From positions 1 through 64,000 of the forward strand of contig CANJYE010000006.1 of the NCBI GenBank assembly GCA_947479055.1: a DNA stretch of 64,000 bases, read 5' to 3'. The first letter of the stretch is position 1. Every line of letters starts with the position of its first letter. Shown here piece by piece: positions 54,555 through 63,220 of this stretch. The position numbers were made by a program, and so were the translations under genes. The notes beneath the pieces are model-generated. The model worked only from the letters and a program-made list of their open reading frames with translations, searched no databases and was not told the DNA's origin. This DNA is from Erythrobacteraceae bacterium (GTDB lineage: Bacteria > Pseudomonadota > Alphaproteobacteria > Sphingomonadales > Sphingomonadaceae).

Positions 54555-55822
54555 GCGCGTCCCGCCCCTATGTCCCCCGCTTCGGCGAGAAGGCCCCCAC
54601 GCTCCCGGCGATGCGGCGCAACCGGCGCGCAGAGCTGAAGATCTGGTGGCGCGAGATAGACCGGCCACTGCTGGTGATGATCCTTTTGCTGATGGCGATC
54701 GGCAATGTCGCGGTGGCGGCGGCTTCCCCCGCTAGCGCGCGTCGGCTGTCCACTTCGGCCGAGCATCTTCCCGATCTCTATTTCTGGACGACGCACCTGC
54801 GCTGGCAGTTCCTGGGCATCGTCACCATGCTGGGCGCCTCGATGCTGCCGCGCGATCTGGCGCGGCGGGCGGGGATTGTGCTGGGCCTGTCGATGATGGG
54901 GGCGTTGCTGCTGGTCCCGTTCATCGGCCATGAAGTGAACGGCGCGCGACGCTGGCTTAATCTCGGCTTTACCTTCCAGCCGTCCGAATTCCTCAAGCCG
55001 GCCTTTGCGATCACGCTGGCGTGGATCCTGTCCTGGCGCGTGCGCGATCCCAATCTGCCGGTGATCCCGATGACCGCCGGGATCATGGGACTGACCGGCA
55101 TCCTGCTGATGGCCCAGCCGGACTTCGGCTCGACCATCCTGTTTGCGGGCGTATGGTTCGTGATGGTGCTGCTGGCTGGCATTCCGGTGCAGCGCATCGC
55201 CATCATGGGCGCGGCCGGCGCGGTGATGATCGGGGCGACCTACCTGTTCTATGACAACGCCCGCCACCGGATCGATTCCTTCCTTGGCGGCGGCGAAGCC
55301 TTCGACCAGGTCGATCTGGCCAGCCGCACATTGCTGGCCGGTGGCTGGACCGGCAGCGGGCTGTGGCTGGGCATCCGCAAGCTGTCACTGCCCGAAGCGC
55401 ATACTGACTACATTTTCTCGGTGATCGGCGAGGAATTCGGCCTGCTGGTCTGCGCGCTGGTGGTGATGCTCTATCTCGCCATCATCGTGCGGGTGCTGGT
55501 GCGGCTGGTGGGCGAGGAGGAACTGTTCGCGATCCTGGCCGCCACCGGCCTTGCCGCGCAGTTCGGCGGGCAGGCCTTCATCAACATCCTCGTCAATCTC
55601 CAGCTGTTTCCCTCCAAGGGCATGACCCTGCCGCTGGTCAGCTATGGCGGTTCGTCCACCATCGCGCTGTGCCTGACGATCGGCTTCCTGCTGGCGATCA
55701 CCCGCCGCAATCCCTACCTGACTCGCGACAGGTTCAACTTCCGCGCCGCGCTGGGTCTCGGGCCGCGCAAGTCGGCGGCCAGGCAGGTCGGGCGGGTCGC
55801 AAGCAAGGAGCAGGCGCGATGA
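54551..55822 (+). CDS. ftsW: Septal peptidoglycan polymerase FtsW
   Basis: SEDS-family glycosyltransferase with about ten membrane helices, partner of FtsI. 423 aa. Key SEDS blocks are GARRWLNLGFTFQPSEFLKPAF, LLMAQPDFGSTILF (catalytic Asp region), HTDYIFSVIGEEFGLLVCALV and KGMTLPLVSYGGSSTIALCL. The N-terminus has a ~35-residue basic cytoplasmic extension. It overlaps murG by 4 bases. Confidence 0.97.
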   Translation: MSASRPYVPRFGEKAPTLPAMRRNRRAELKIWWREIDRPLLVMILLLMAIGNVAVAAASPASARRLSTSAEHLPDLYFWTTHLRWQFLGIVTMLGASMLPRDLARRAGIVLGLSMMGALLLVPFIGHEVNGARRWLNLGFTFQPSEFLKPAFAITLAWILSWRVRDPNLPVIPMTAGIMGLTGILLMAQPDFGSTILFAGVWFVMVLLAGIPVQRIAIMGAAGAVMIGATYLFYDNARHRIDSFLGGGEAFDQVDLASRTLLAGGWTGSGLWLGIRKLSLPEAHTDYIFSVIGEEFGLLVCALVVMLYLAIIVRVLVRLVGEEELFAILAATGLAAQFGGQAFINILVNLQLFPSKGMTLPLVSYGGSSTIALCLTIGFLLAITRRNPYLTRDRFNFRAALGLGPRKSAARQVGRVASKEQAR

Positions 55823-56997
55823 GCCGCGCATCGAAACACTACGTCCTCGCCGCCGGTGGCACGGGTGGGCACATCACTCCGGCCTTCGCGCTGGCGACCG
55901 AGCTGGAGCAGCGCGGCCACCATGTCGCGCTGATCACGGACGAGCGGGGCGCGGCCATTCCCGGCAAGCCCCGATCACTCACTGCGCATATCCTCCCCGC
56001 CGGGCGAGTGACGAAGAACCCGCTGAGCTGGCTGAGCGGCGTGCGCGGCATCCTGGAAGGCCGGCGCATGGCCTTGCGCCTGTTCGAAAGCTTCGAGCCG
56101 AGCGCGGTGGTCGGGTTCGGCGGCTATCCGGCATTGCCCGCGCTGCTGGCGGCGACTTCGGCCGGAATTCCCGCGATCATCCATGAACAGAACGCCGTGC
56201 TGGGCCGGGTCAACCGCCTTTTGGCCGGGCGGGTCGATGCGATCGCCACCACGTTCCCGGATGTCCAGCGGCTGGCGGAAAAGCATGGCCACAAGGTCCA
56301 TTGCGTTGGCAATCCAGTCCGTGCCGAAGTGCTGGAATTGCGCAACAGGCCGTTCCCGCCGTTCAGCGAGGACGGGTTGCTGCGCGTGCTGGTGACCGGC
56401 GGCAGCCAGGGCGCGCGGGTGCTGTCCGAAGTGGTGCCCGATGGCCTTTCCATGTTGCCGCCCGCTCTGCGTGCGCGGTTGCAGGTGACCCAGCAATGCC
56501 GCCCGGAAGATCTGGAGGCGGTGCGCCAGCGCTATGCCAGCCACGGCATTCCGGCTGAACTGGGCACCTATTTCGAGGACATGGCTTCGCGGCTGGCCGA
56601 TGCGCATCTGTTCATCGGCCGGGCCGGGGCCTCGACCATCTGCGAGCTGACTGCGGTGGGCCGCCCGGCCATCCTGGTGCCGCTGCCGATCGCCACCGAC
56701 GATCACCAGACAGTCAATGTCCGCGAGATGGTCCGGGCGGGGGGCGCGCGGGCGATCCGGCAGGAGCAATTCACCGGCAAGGAGCTGGCCAAGCAGATCC
56801 AGGCCATGGCCCAGCATCCGGCCACGCTGGCCAATGCCGCCCATGCCGCATGGAACTGCGGGCGGCCCAATGCCGCGAGGGCCCTCGCCGATCTGGTCGA
56901 AAGCTTCGGCGGTGCACCGCTGATGGACGTCATCAGGATGGGCGGCGAGGCAAAGGCCACCACGCGTGAAGCGCTGGCGCTGGAGGAGGCCCAATGA
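55819..56997 (+). CDS. murG: Undecaprenyl-PP-MurNAc-pentapeptide GlcNAc transferase
   Basis: Makes lipid II from lipid I at the inner face of the membrane. From the ATG at 55819 it is 392 aa. GT28 signatures: [102 protein letters not shown]. It overlaps murC by 4 bases. Confidence 0.97.
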   Translation: MSRASKHYVLAAGGTGGHITPAFALATELEQRGHHVALITDERGAAIPGKPRSLTAHILPAGRVTKNPLSWLSGVRGILEGRRMALRLFESFEPSAVVGFGGYPALPALLAATSAGIPAIIHEQNAVLGRVNRLLAGRVDAIATTFPDVQRLAEKHGHKVHCVGNPVRAEVLELRNRPFPPFSEDGLLRVLVTGGSQGARVLSEVVPDGLSMLPPALRARLQVTQQCRPEDLEAVRQRYASHGIPAELGTYFEDMASRLADAHLFIGRAGASTICELTAVGRPAILVPLPIATDDHQTVNVREMVRAGGARAIRQEQFTGKELAKQIQAMAQHPATLANAAHAAWNCGRPNAARALADLVESFGGAPLMDVIRMGGEAKATTREALALEEAQ

Positions 56998-58403
56998 AAG
57001 GCGTTGGCACCGAGATCGGCACGATCCACTTCGTCGGCATCGGCGGGATCGGCATGTCGGGCATTGCCGAGGTGATGCACAACCTGGGTTACCGGGTGCA
57101 GGGCTCCGACATTGCCGAAGGCTATGTGGTGGAAGGGCTGCGCGCGAGGGGGATCAAGGTGATGATCGGCCACAAGGCCGAAAATCTGGGCGATGCCGCC
57201 GTCGTTGTGACTTCCACCGCGGTCAGGCGTGACAATCCCGAAGTGGTTGCCGCGCTGGAACTGCGCGTGCCGGTGGTCCGCCGCGCGGAAATGCTGGCCG
57301 AACTGATGCGGCTCAAGAACACGGTGGCGGTGGCCGGCACCCATGGCAAGACCACCACCACCAGCATGGTCGCGGCCTTGCTCGACGCCGGCGGGGTCGA
57401 TCCCACCGTCATCAATGGCGGGATCATCAACAGCTACGGCTCGAACGCCCGACTGGGAGCGAGTGACTGGATGGTGGTGGAAGCCGACGAAAGCGACGGC
57501 AGCTTCCTGCGGCTTGACGGCACGATCGCGGTCGTCACCAATATCGATCCGGAACATCTCGATCATTACGGCAGCTTCGACCGGGTCCGGCAGGCCTTTG
57601 TCGAATTCATCGAGAACGTGCCGTTCTATGGTGCGGCGGTGCTGTGCATCGATCACCCGGAAGTTCAGGCGGTGATCCCCAAGGTGCGCGATCGCCGGGT
57701 CATCACCTATGGCTTTTCCGCCCAGGCCGACGTGCGCGGCGAAGGGGTGACCCCCTATCCCGGCGGCAACCGCTTCACGGCCGTGCTGCGCGCGCGCGAC
57801 GGCAGCTTCCGCCGGATCGAGGATATCGCCCTGCCGATGCCCGGCCGCCACAATGTCCAGAATGCGCTGGCGGCAGTGGCGGTGGCGGTGGAAATGGGCG
57901 TTGCGGATGAGGTGATCCGCACCGGCTTTGCCAAGTTTGGCGGGGTCAAGCGCCGCTTTACCAAGGTGGGCGAGGTGGATGGCGTCAGCGTGATCGACGA
58001 TTACGGCCATCACCCGGTGGAAATCCGCGCCGTGCTGGCCGCAGCCCGAGAAGGGGTGAGGGGCCGGGTAATCGCCGTAGTCCAACCGCACCGCTACACT
58101 CGCCTGCGCGATCACATGGATGAATTCCAGACCGCCTTCAACGATGCCGACATGGTCTATGCCGCGCCAGTCTATCCCGCTGGTGAACGGCCGATCGAAG
58201 GCGTCAATTCCGACACGATGGTAGCGGGAATGAAGGAACGCGGCCACCGTTCCGCTCATGTCATCGCCGGGCCGGACGCACTGGCCGATGCGCTGGCGGG
58301 CACGGTCCAGCCGGGCGACATGGTCGTCTGCCTTGGCGCGGGAGACATCACCAAATGGGCGGCGGGGCTGGCCGATGGGATCCGGGCACGGAGGGCGGTA
58401 TGA
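56994..58403 (+). CDS. murC: UDP-MurNAc:L-alanine ligase
   Basis: First Mur ligase. 469 aa with [23 protein letters not shown] at the N-terminus, P-loop [46 protein letters not shown], and the C-terminal [22 protein letters not shown] and [17 protein letters not shown]. All blocks are intact. The murB start overlaps its stop. Confidence 0.98.
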   Translation: MKGVGTEIGTIHFVGIGGIGMSGIAEVMHNLGYRVQGSDIAEGYVVEGLRARGIKVMIGHKAENLGDAAVVVTSTAVRRDNPEVVAALELRVPVVRRAEMLAELMRLKNTVAVAGTHGKTTTTSMVAALLDAGGVDPTVINGGIINSYGSNARLGASDWMVVEADESDGSFLRLDGTIAVVTNIDPEHLDHYGSFDRVRQAFVEFIENVPFYGAAVLCIDHPEVQAVIPKVRDRRVITYGFSAQADVRGEGVTPYPGGNRFTAVLRARDGSFRRIEDIALPMPGRHNVQNALAAVAVAVEMGVADEVIRTGFAKFGGVKRRFTKVGEVDGVSVIDDYGHHPVEIRAVLAAAREGVRGRVIAVVQPHRYTRLRDHMDEFQTAFNDADMVYAAPVYPAGERPIEGVNSDTMVAGMKERGHRSAHVIAGPDALADALAGTVQPGDMVVCLGAGDITKWAAGLADGIRARRAV

Positions 58404-59386
58404 TGGCGGGGCCTGACCGCAGCGCGGCATCCTTCGACAAGCTCAGGATGAGCGCGACTGGTTCTTTACCCAGATCCGCTCAGGCTGAGCCTGTCGAAGC
58501 CCGCGCGCTGCCGCTCGCCCGGGGCAAACTTACCGCGCAAGCCCCGCTCGCCCCGCTGGTGTGGTTCAAGGCCGGCGGCGCGGCGCAGTGGCTGTTCGAG
58601 CCGAAGGATGTGGCCGATCTTCAGGCCTTCCTGCGCGATCTTGATCCGGATGTGCCGGTCATGGCCCTAGGCCTTGGCTCCAACCTCATCGTGCGCGATG
58701 GCGGGGTTCCGGGCGTGGTCGTGCGGCTGGGCAAGGCCTTTGCCAAGGTGGAACGGGTGGATGCCACCACGCTCGATTGCGGCGGCGGGGCGAGCGGGAT
58801 TCTCGTCTCCTCCACCGCGCGCGACCATGGCATCGCGGGCCTCGAATTCCTCCGCTCGATCCCCGGCACGGTCGGCGGCTTCGTGCGGATGAACGGCGGG
58901 GCCTATGGCCGCGAGGTCAGGGATATCCTCACGACCTGCGACGTGGTGCTGCGCGATGGCGCGCTGGTGACGCTGCCGGTCGCGGAGTTGCGCTATACCT
59001 ACCGCCATTCCGAATTGCCCGATGGCGCGATTGTCGTCGCCGCGCGGTTTCGAGGGAGTCCGGGCGATCCGGCGGCGATCCAGGCCGAGATGGACCGGAT
59101 CAGCGCCAGCCGCGAAGCGTCGCAGCCGCTGCGCAGCAAGACCGGCGGCTCCACCTTCAAGAATCCGCCGGGGCACAAGGCGTGGGAATTGGTCGATGCC
59201 GCCGGTTGCCGCGGCCTCGCCCTGGGCGGCGCGCAGGTGAGCGAGAAGCACACCAATTTCCTCATCAACACCGGTGCCGCCACCAGCGCCGAGATCGAGG
59301 CGCTGGGCGAGGAAATTCGGCGACGGGTGAAGGCGCAAAGCGGCACTGAGCTGGAATGGGAAATACAGAGAGTGGGGAAGTCATGA
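58400..59386 (+). CDS. murB: UDP-N-acetylenolpyruvoylglucosamine reductase with repeat-derived N-terminus
   Basis: FAD enzyme that reduces UDP-GlcNAc-enolpyruvate to UDP-MurNAc. From the ATG at 58400 (ATGA overlap with murC) it is 328 aa. The FAD domain begins near residue 37 ([22 protein letters not shown]), with [46 protein letters not shown] and the catalytic Ser in [21 protein letters not shown]. Residues ~11-33 are encoded by a palindromic repeat (58432-58499) and have no counterpart in MurB proteins I remember. The start could also be 58403. Confidence 0.95.
   Translation: MMAGPDRSAASFDKLRMSATGSLPRSAQAEPVEARALPLARGKLTAQAPLAPLVWFKAGGAAQWLFEPKDVADLQAFLRDLDPDVPVMALGLGSNLIVRDGGVPGVVVRLGKAFAKVERVDATTLDCGGGASGILVSSTARDHGIAGLEFLRSIPGTVGGFVRMNGGAYGREVRDILTTCDVVLRDGALVTLPVAELRYTYRHSELPDGAIVVAARFRGSPGDPAAIQAEMDRISASREASQPLRSKTGGSTFKNPPGHKAWELVDAAGCRGLALGGAQVSEKHTNFLINTGAATSAEIEALGEEIRRRVKAQSGTELEWEIQRVGKS
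58432..58499. repeat. REP-like palindromic repeat inside the murB 5' coding end
   Basis: Two 22-base arms (58432-58453 and 58478-58499) are reverse complements at 19 of 22 positions and flank a 24-base spacer. The outer ends read CTTCGACAAGCTCAGG and CCTGTCGAAG. This sequence is familiar to me as a dispersed palindromic repeat in sphingomonads and other proteobacteria. The whole element is in frame, without stops. Confidence 0.8.
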
Positions 59387-59880
59387 CCGACGAACCTGCT
59401 CTGGATGATTATGAACAGCGAATTCTTGACTGTGTCGAGAACGACGGTTGCTTTGTGACCGGCGTTTTTGATCCTGAGGGCAATGAGCCTAATTTCGCGT
59501 ATTCTATCGGTTTTACAAAGTCTTTGGGGCAAGGGGAGGTAATTGTATTTGGCCTCTCCCATTCGCTGATGCAGCAAATGGTGAACCTCATCTGGAAGGC
59601 CTGCGACGATGGAGCAAGATTAGTTGAAGGGGCTAAATTTCCAGGAATTCTGGATGGCTTTGAGGTTGTTGCGCGTGCGGTTGCGAAAGAACGCATTACC
59701 TCGGATTTATTCAATTCAGCGATGTGGTTTCATCGCCGAACCTTTGGAACGGAACTCTGCGAAGCCTACCAGATTGTTTGGCCAGGCGCGCAGCAGGGGC
59801 TTTTTCCTTGGGACGAAGGTTGTGACGATTACGTTATCTCTCAACAGCCTGCTCTATACCAAATGAGACTCAATTCATGA
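59383..59880 (+). CDS. DUF4262 protein inserted between murB and ddl
   Basis: 165-aa soluble protein of the DUF4262 family: a start like DDYEQRILDCVENDGCFVTGVF, then PNFAYSIGFTKSLGQGEVIVFGLSHSLMQQMVNLIW, RLVEGAKFPGILDGFEVVARAV, and a C-terminal QIVWPGAQQGLFPWDEGCD. DUF4262 members are scattered in bacteria and have no established function. Codon use and base composition are visibly more A/T-rich than the dcw genes around it, pointing to transfer. It is nevertheless perfectly fitted: ATGA overlap with the murB stop and ATGA overlap with the ddl start. Confidence 0.88.
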   Translation: MTDEPALDDYEQRILDCVENDGCFVTGVFDPEGNEPNFAYSIGFTKSLGQGEVIVFGLSHSLMQQMVNLIWKACDDGARLVEGAKFPGILDGFEVVARAVAKERITSDLFNSAMWFHRRTFGTELCEAYQIVWPGAQQGLFPWDEGCDDYVISQQPALYQMRLNS

Positions 59881-60818
59881 CGCTCCTCAAACTCCATGTC
59901 GCCGTCCTGATGGGGGGCTGGTCCAGCGAACGCGAAGTGTCGCTGATGAGCGGCAATGGCGTGGCCGATGCGCTGGAAGCGCGCGGGCACAAGGTCACGC
60001 GGATCGACATGGGCCGCGATGTCGCCGCGCGGCTGGCCGATGCCGCGCCCGACGTGGTGTTCAACGCGCTCCACGGCGTGCCGGGGGAAGATGGCACGGT
60101 GCAGGGGCTGATGGATCTGATGGGCCTGACCTATACCCATTCCGGCCTCGCCACCTCCGTCATCGCCATCGACAAGCAGCTGACCAAGCAGGCGCTGGTG
60201 CCGCATGGCATACCCATGCCGGGAGGGCGGATCGTTCAGAGTGCAACGCTGTTCGACGGCGATCCGCTGCCGCGCCCCTATGTCCTGAAGCCGGTCAATG
60301 AAGGCTCCTCGGTCGGCGTGGCGATCGTGATGGAGGATAGCGGCTGCGGCCATCCGATCCGTCGCGATGCGGTGGGGCCGTGGCAGGAATTTCCCGAACT
60401 GCTGGCCGAACCCTTCATTCGCGGGCGTGAACTGACTGCTGCCGTTATCGGTGATCGGGCCCTGTGCGTCACCGAACTGAAGCCCCAGAGCGGCTTTTAC
60501 GATTTTGCGGCCAAATACACCGAGGGCATGACCGAGCATGTCTGCCCAGCGGAAATTCCCGACGAAATCACCGAAGCCTGCAAGGATTACGCCTTGCGCG
60601 CCCATCGCATTCTGGGCTGTGCGGGCACCAGCCGGTCCGATTTCCGCTGGGACGATCATCAGGGCGTGGAAGGCATCTTCCTGCTGGAAACCAACACCCA
60701 GCCGGGGATGACCCCGCTCAGCCTGGTGCCGGAACAGGCGCGCTATTGCGGGATGGATTACGGCGATCTGGTCGAGGCGATCATCGCTGACGCTCTGCGT
60801 GGAAAGGATGCGCCATGA
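59877..60818 (+). CDS. ddl: D-alanine:D-alanine ligase
   Basis: ATP-grasp enzyme that makes D-Ala-D-Ala. 313 aa with LMGGWSSEREVSLMSGNGVADAL, VFNALHGVPGEDGTVQGLMDL, YTHSGLATSVIAIDKQLTKQAL, KPVNEGSSVGVAIV, CAGTSRSDFRWDD and FLLETNTQPGMTPLSLVPEQA, the full set of family blocks. It corresponds to DdlB of the dcw cluster. It overlaps the DUF4262 gene and ftsQ by 4 bases each. Confidence 0.97.
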   Translation: MTLLKLHVAVLMGGWSSEREVSLMSGNGVADALEARGHKVTRIDMGRDVAARLADAAPDVVFNALHGVPGEDGTVQGLMDLMGLTYTHSGLATSVIAIDKQLTKQALVPHGIPMPGGRIVQSATLFDGDPLPRPYVLKPVNEGSSVGVAIVMEDSGCGHPIRRDAVGPWQEFPELLAEPFIRGRELTAAVIGDRALCVTELKPQSGFYDFAAKYTEGMTEHVCPAEIPDEITEACKDYALRAHRILGCAGTSRSDFRWDDHQGVEGIFLLETNTQPGMTPLSLVPEQARYCGMDYGDLVEAIIADALRGKDAP

Positions 60819-61801
60819 GCCAGACAATCAAGCGCAAGGCGCATGGCGTGCGCCGCTCTGCCGCCGCACAGGGTGCGAAGGCCAAGGTCAGAAAGGCCCG
60901 GGTCACTTCAGGCAGCGCAATCGATGCGGCGATGCGCTGGCTGCCGTTCACCGAGGAACAGCTCCATCATTTCTTCCTTGCGCTGATCCTGGGCAGCGCG
61001 GTGGCATTGGCCTGGATCGTCGCCAGCCTTGCCGGGCTGCCCGCGCTGGCCAGCATGCAGGTCGCGGCGATGGCGGCGGACGCGGGCTTCGAGGTGCGCC
61101 GTGTCGATGTGCGCGGGGTCGAGCGGATGAACGAACTCAAGGTTTACGAGCGCGTGCTGGGTGAGCGCGACCGGGCGATGCCGCTGGTCGATGTCGAAGG
61201 GCTGCGCGCGCAATTGCTCGAACTGCCGTGGGTGGAAGACGCGCGGGTATCGCGCCAGCTGCCCGAAACACTGGTGGTCGATATCGTCGAGCGCAAGCCC
61301 CATGCCGTGCTGCGCAGGCCCGGCAGACTGGTGCTGATCGACGCGACCGGCCATGAACTCGAACCGGTTTCTCCGGCCAATGCCAAGGGCATGCTGGTCA
61401 TTTCCGGCCCGGGGGCGGGCAGGCAGGTGGCCCAGCTGACCCTGCTGCTCGATGCCGCCCCGGCGCTGCGTCAGCGGGTGGACGAGGCGGAATGGGTCGG
61501 CAACCGCCGTTGGAACCTGACCTTCGACACCGGCCAGGTACTGGCTCTGCCGCAGGGCGAGAAGCCTGGGGCGATGGCGCTGGTCTCCTTCGCCCGGCTC
61601 GACGGGGTCAACCGCCTGCTCGGCGGGCGGGTCGCGATGTTCGACATGCGCGCGCCGGAACGGATCTACATGCGCGTGCCGGGCCGGGCTGCCGAGGAGG
61701 CTGCCGCAGCCGCCGCAGCGAAGGCCGCCAAGGTGGCAGAGGCCGCCCAGTCCGACGCCAGGGAAGCTGCCAAGCCCACCACCAGGGAGGAAACGCACTG
61801 A
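60815..61801 (+). CDS. ftsQ: Cell division protein FtsQ
   Basis: Bitopic divisome scaffold. 328 aa: a long basic cytoplasmic N-terminus (IKRKAHGVRRSAAAQGAKAKVRKA), one membrane helix (HHFFLALILGSAVALAWIVASLAG), and a periplasmic POTRA domain (GFEVRRVDVRGVERMNELKVYERVLGERD...LVDVEGLRAQLLELPWVEDARVSRQLPETLVVDIVERKPHAVL). A C-terminal FtsQ domain follows. It ends in an Ala/Lys-rich helical tail (about 40 residues). Confidence 0.95.
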   Translation: MSQTIKRKAHGVRRSAAAQGAKAKVRKARVTSGSAIDAAMRWLPFTEEQLHHFFLALILGSAVALAWIVASLAGLPALASMQVAAMAADAGFEVRRVDVRGVERMNELKVYERVLGERDRAMPLVDVEGLRAQLLELPWVEDARVSRQLPETLVVDIVERKPHAVLRRPGRLVLIDATGHELEPVSPANAKGMLVISGPGAGRQVAQLTLLLDAAPALRQRVDEAEWVGNRRWNLTFDTGQVLALPQGEKPGAMALVSFARLDGVNRLLGGRVAMFDMRAPERIYMRVPGRAAEEAAAAAAAKAAKVAEAAQSDAREAAKPTTREETH

Positions 61802-63084
61802 TGGCCCCGCCTCCCCGCATTTCCCGCGTGTTCGGCGCGGTCAACATCGGCTCCTTCCGCATCTCGGCGATGATCGCGGGCCTGTCCGAGACCGGTGAGA
61901 TGGTCGTGCTCGGCTCCGGCCATCGCGCGGCGCAGGGGATCAGGCGCGGCTATGTCACCGACATGGCTGCGGCCACCTATGCCGTGCGCGACGCGATCGA
62001 GCGGGCCGAAAAGCTGGCCGGGACCAGTGTATCCAAGGTCTGGATCGGCTGTTCCGGCGCGGGCCTGACCAGCCGGATCAGTCAGGTCGAGATCGATATC
62101 GGCGGGCGACGGATCGAGGATCACGATGTCGAGCATCTGCTGGTCGCCGCGCGCGAAAGTCTCCAGCCCGACGGGCGGATGGTGCTGCATGCCCAGCCGG
62201 CCCATTACACGCTGGACGGTGCCCATGGCGTCGCCAACCCCAAGGGGCTCCATGCCGAACGGCTGGGGGTCGATATCCATGTCATGCTGGCCGAAGGCGC
62301 ACCGATCCGCAACATCACCGAGGCGGTGCAGAACGCCCATCTCGATGTCGAGGCGGTGGTCGCCTCGCCGATTGCGGCGGGCTATGCCTGCCTTTCGCCG
62401 GAAGAACGCGAACTGGGCGTCGCGCTGATCGAGATCGGCGGTGAAGTGACCAATGTCTCGGTTTATGCCTCCGGCATGCTGGTCGGGCTGGTGGCGATCC
62501 CGCTTGGCTCGGGCGACGTGACCGACGCCATTGCCAGCGAATTCGGCATCCGCCGCTTCCAGGCCGAACGGCTGAAATGCGTGTCCGGCTCCGCCATCGC
62601 CAGCCCGACCGACCATCGCGAGTGGGTGCCGGTCAATGGCCCGGGTGAGGAAGGAGCTGGCCCGGTCGCTCGCCATGCCGACGACAAGAACCGCATCCCG
62701 CGCGCCGAACTGGTCTCGGTCATCACGGCCCAGCTCGGCCGACTGATGGAAGATGTCGGCAAGGCCCTGAAGTTCATGGGCTTCAGCGGGCAGCAGGGCC
62801 GCCAGGTGGTGCTGACCGGCGGCGGTTGCGAACTGGCCGGGATTGCCGATTACATCCAGTCCGCGCTGGGCCGCCCGGTGCGGATCGGCCGCCCGCCGCA
62901 GTTGAAGGGCCTGCCCGAAGCGCATGCCGTGCCCGGATTTTCGACGCTGGCCGGGCTCGTACTCTATGCCGCAGCCGATCCGGTCGACATCCGCACCATC
63001 GGCCCGACCTATCAGCCGGCAGTGCGCTACGCCGGGCTGGGGCTCGTCCAGCGGGTGTTTAGCGCACTCAGGGAGTATTTCTGA
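61801..63084 (+). CDS. ftsA: Cell division protein FtsA
   Basis: Actin-like membrane tether for FtsZ. From the ATG at 61801 (one-base overlap with ftsQ) it is 427 aa. Actin-fold ATP-binding blocks include FGAVNIGSFRISAMIAGL, IRRGYVTDMAAATYAVRDAIERAE, LGVALIEIGGEVTNVSVYASG and VVLTGGGCELAGIADYIQSALGRPVRIGRP. The end is the amphipathic membrane-targeting helix GLGLVQRVFSALREYF. The Asn in AVNIGSF replaces the more usual Asp. Confidence 0.95.
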   Translation: MAPPPRISRVFGAVNIGSFRISAMIAGLSETGEMVVLGSGHRAAQGIRRGYVTDMAAATYAVRDAIERAEKLAGTSVSKVWIGCSGAGLTSRISQVEIDIGGRRIEDHDVEHLLVAARESLQPDGRMVLHAQPAHYTLDGAHGVANPKGLHAERLGVDIHVMLAEGAPIRNITEAVQNAHLDVEAVVASPIAAGYACLSPEERELGVALIEIGGEVTNVSVYASGMLVGLVAIPLGSGDVTDAIASEFGIRRFQAERLKCVSGSAIASPTDHREWVPVNGPGEEGAGPVARHADDKNRIPRAELVSVITAQLGRLMEDVGKALKFMGFSGQQGRQVVLTGGGCELAGIADYIQSALGRPVRIGRPPQLKGLPEAHAVPGFSTLAGLVLYAAADPVDIRTIGPTYQPAVRYAGLGLVQRVFSALREYF

Positions 63085-63118
63085 TGCCACGGCGGGCGCC
63101 TTCCGGGGGTCGCGTCAC

Positions 63119-63127
63119 TGTGGATAA
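63119..63127 (-). promoter_or_regulatory. Perfect DnaA box between ftsA and ftsZ
   Basis: TGTGGATAA on the + strand is the exact complement of the DnaA box TTATCCACA. It lies in the 136-base ftsA-ftsZ gap, 93 bases before the ftsZ ATG. DnaA-dependent ftsZ expression is known in Caulobacter, so a replication-linked role is plausible. Confidence 0.5.
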
Positions 63128-63220
63128 GGGGAATTCTCTTATGCACCCGCGATTCCGTTTATGGCACAAGCCTACCAACCGTCTTTTTTCCCGCGTATCG
63201 CGTCTCCTGGAGGGAGCAAA

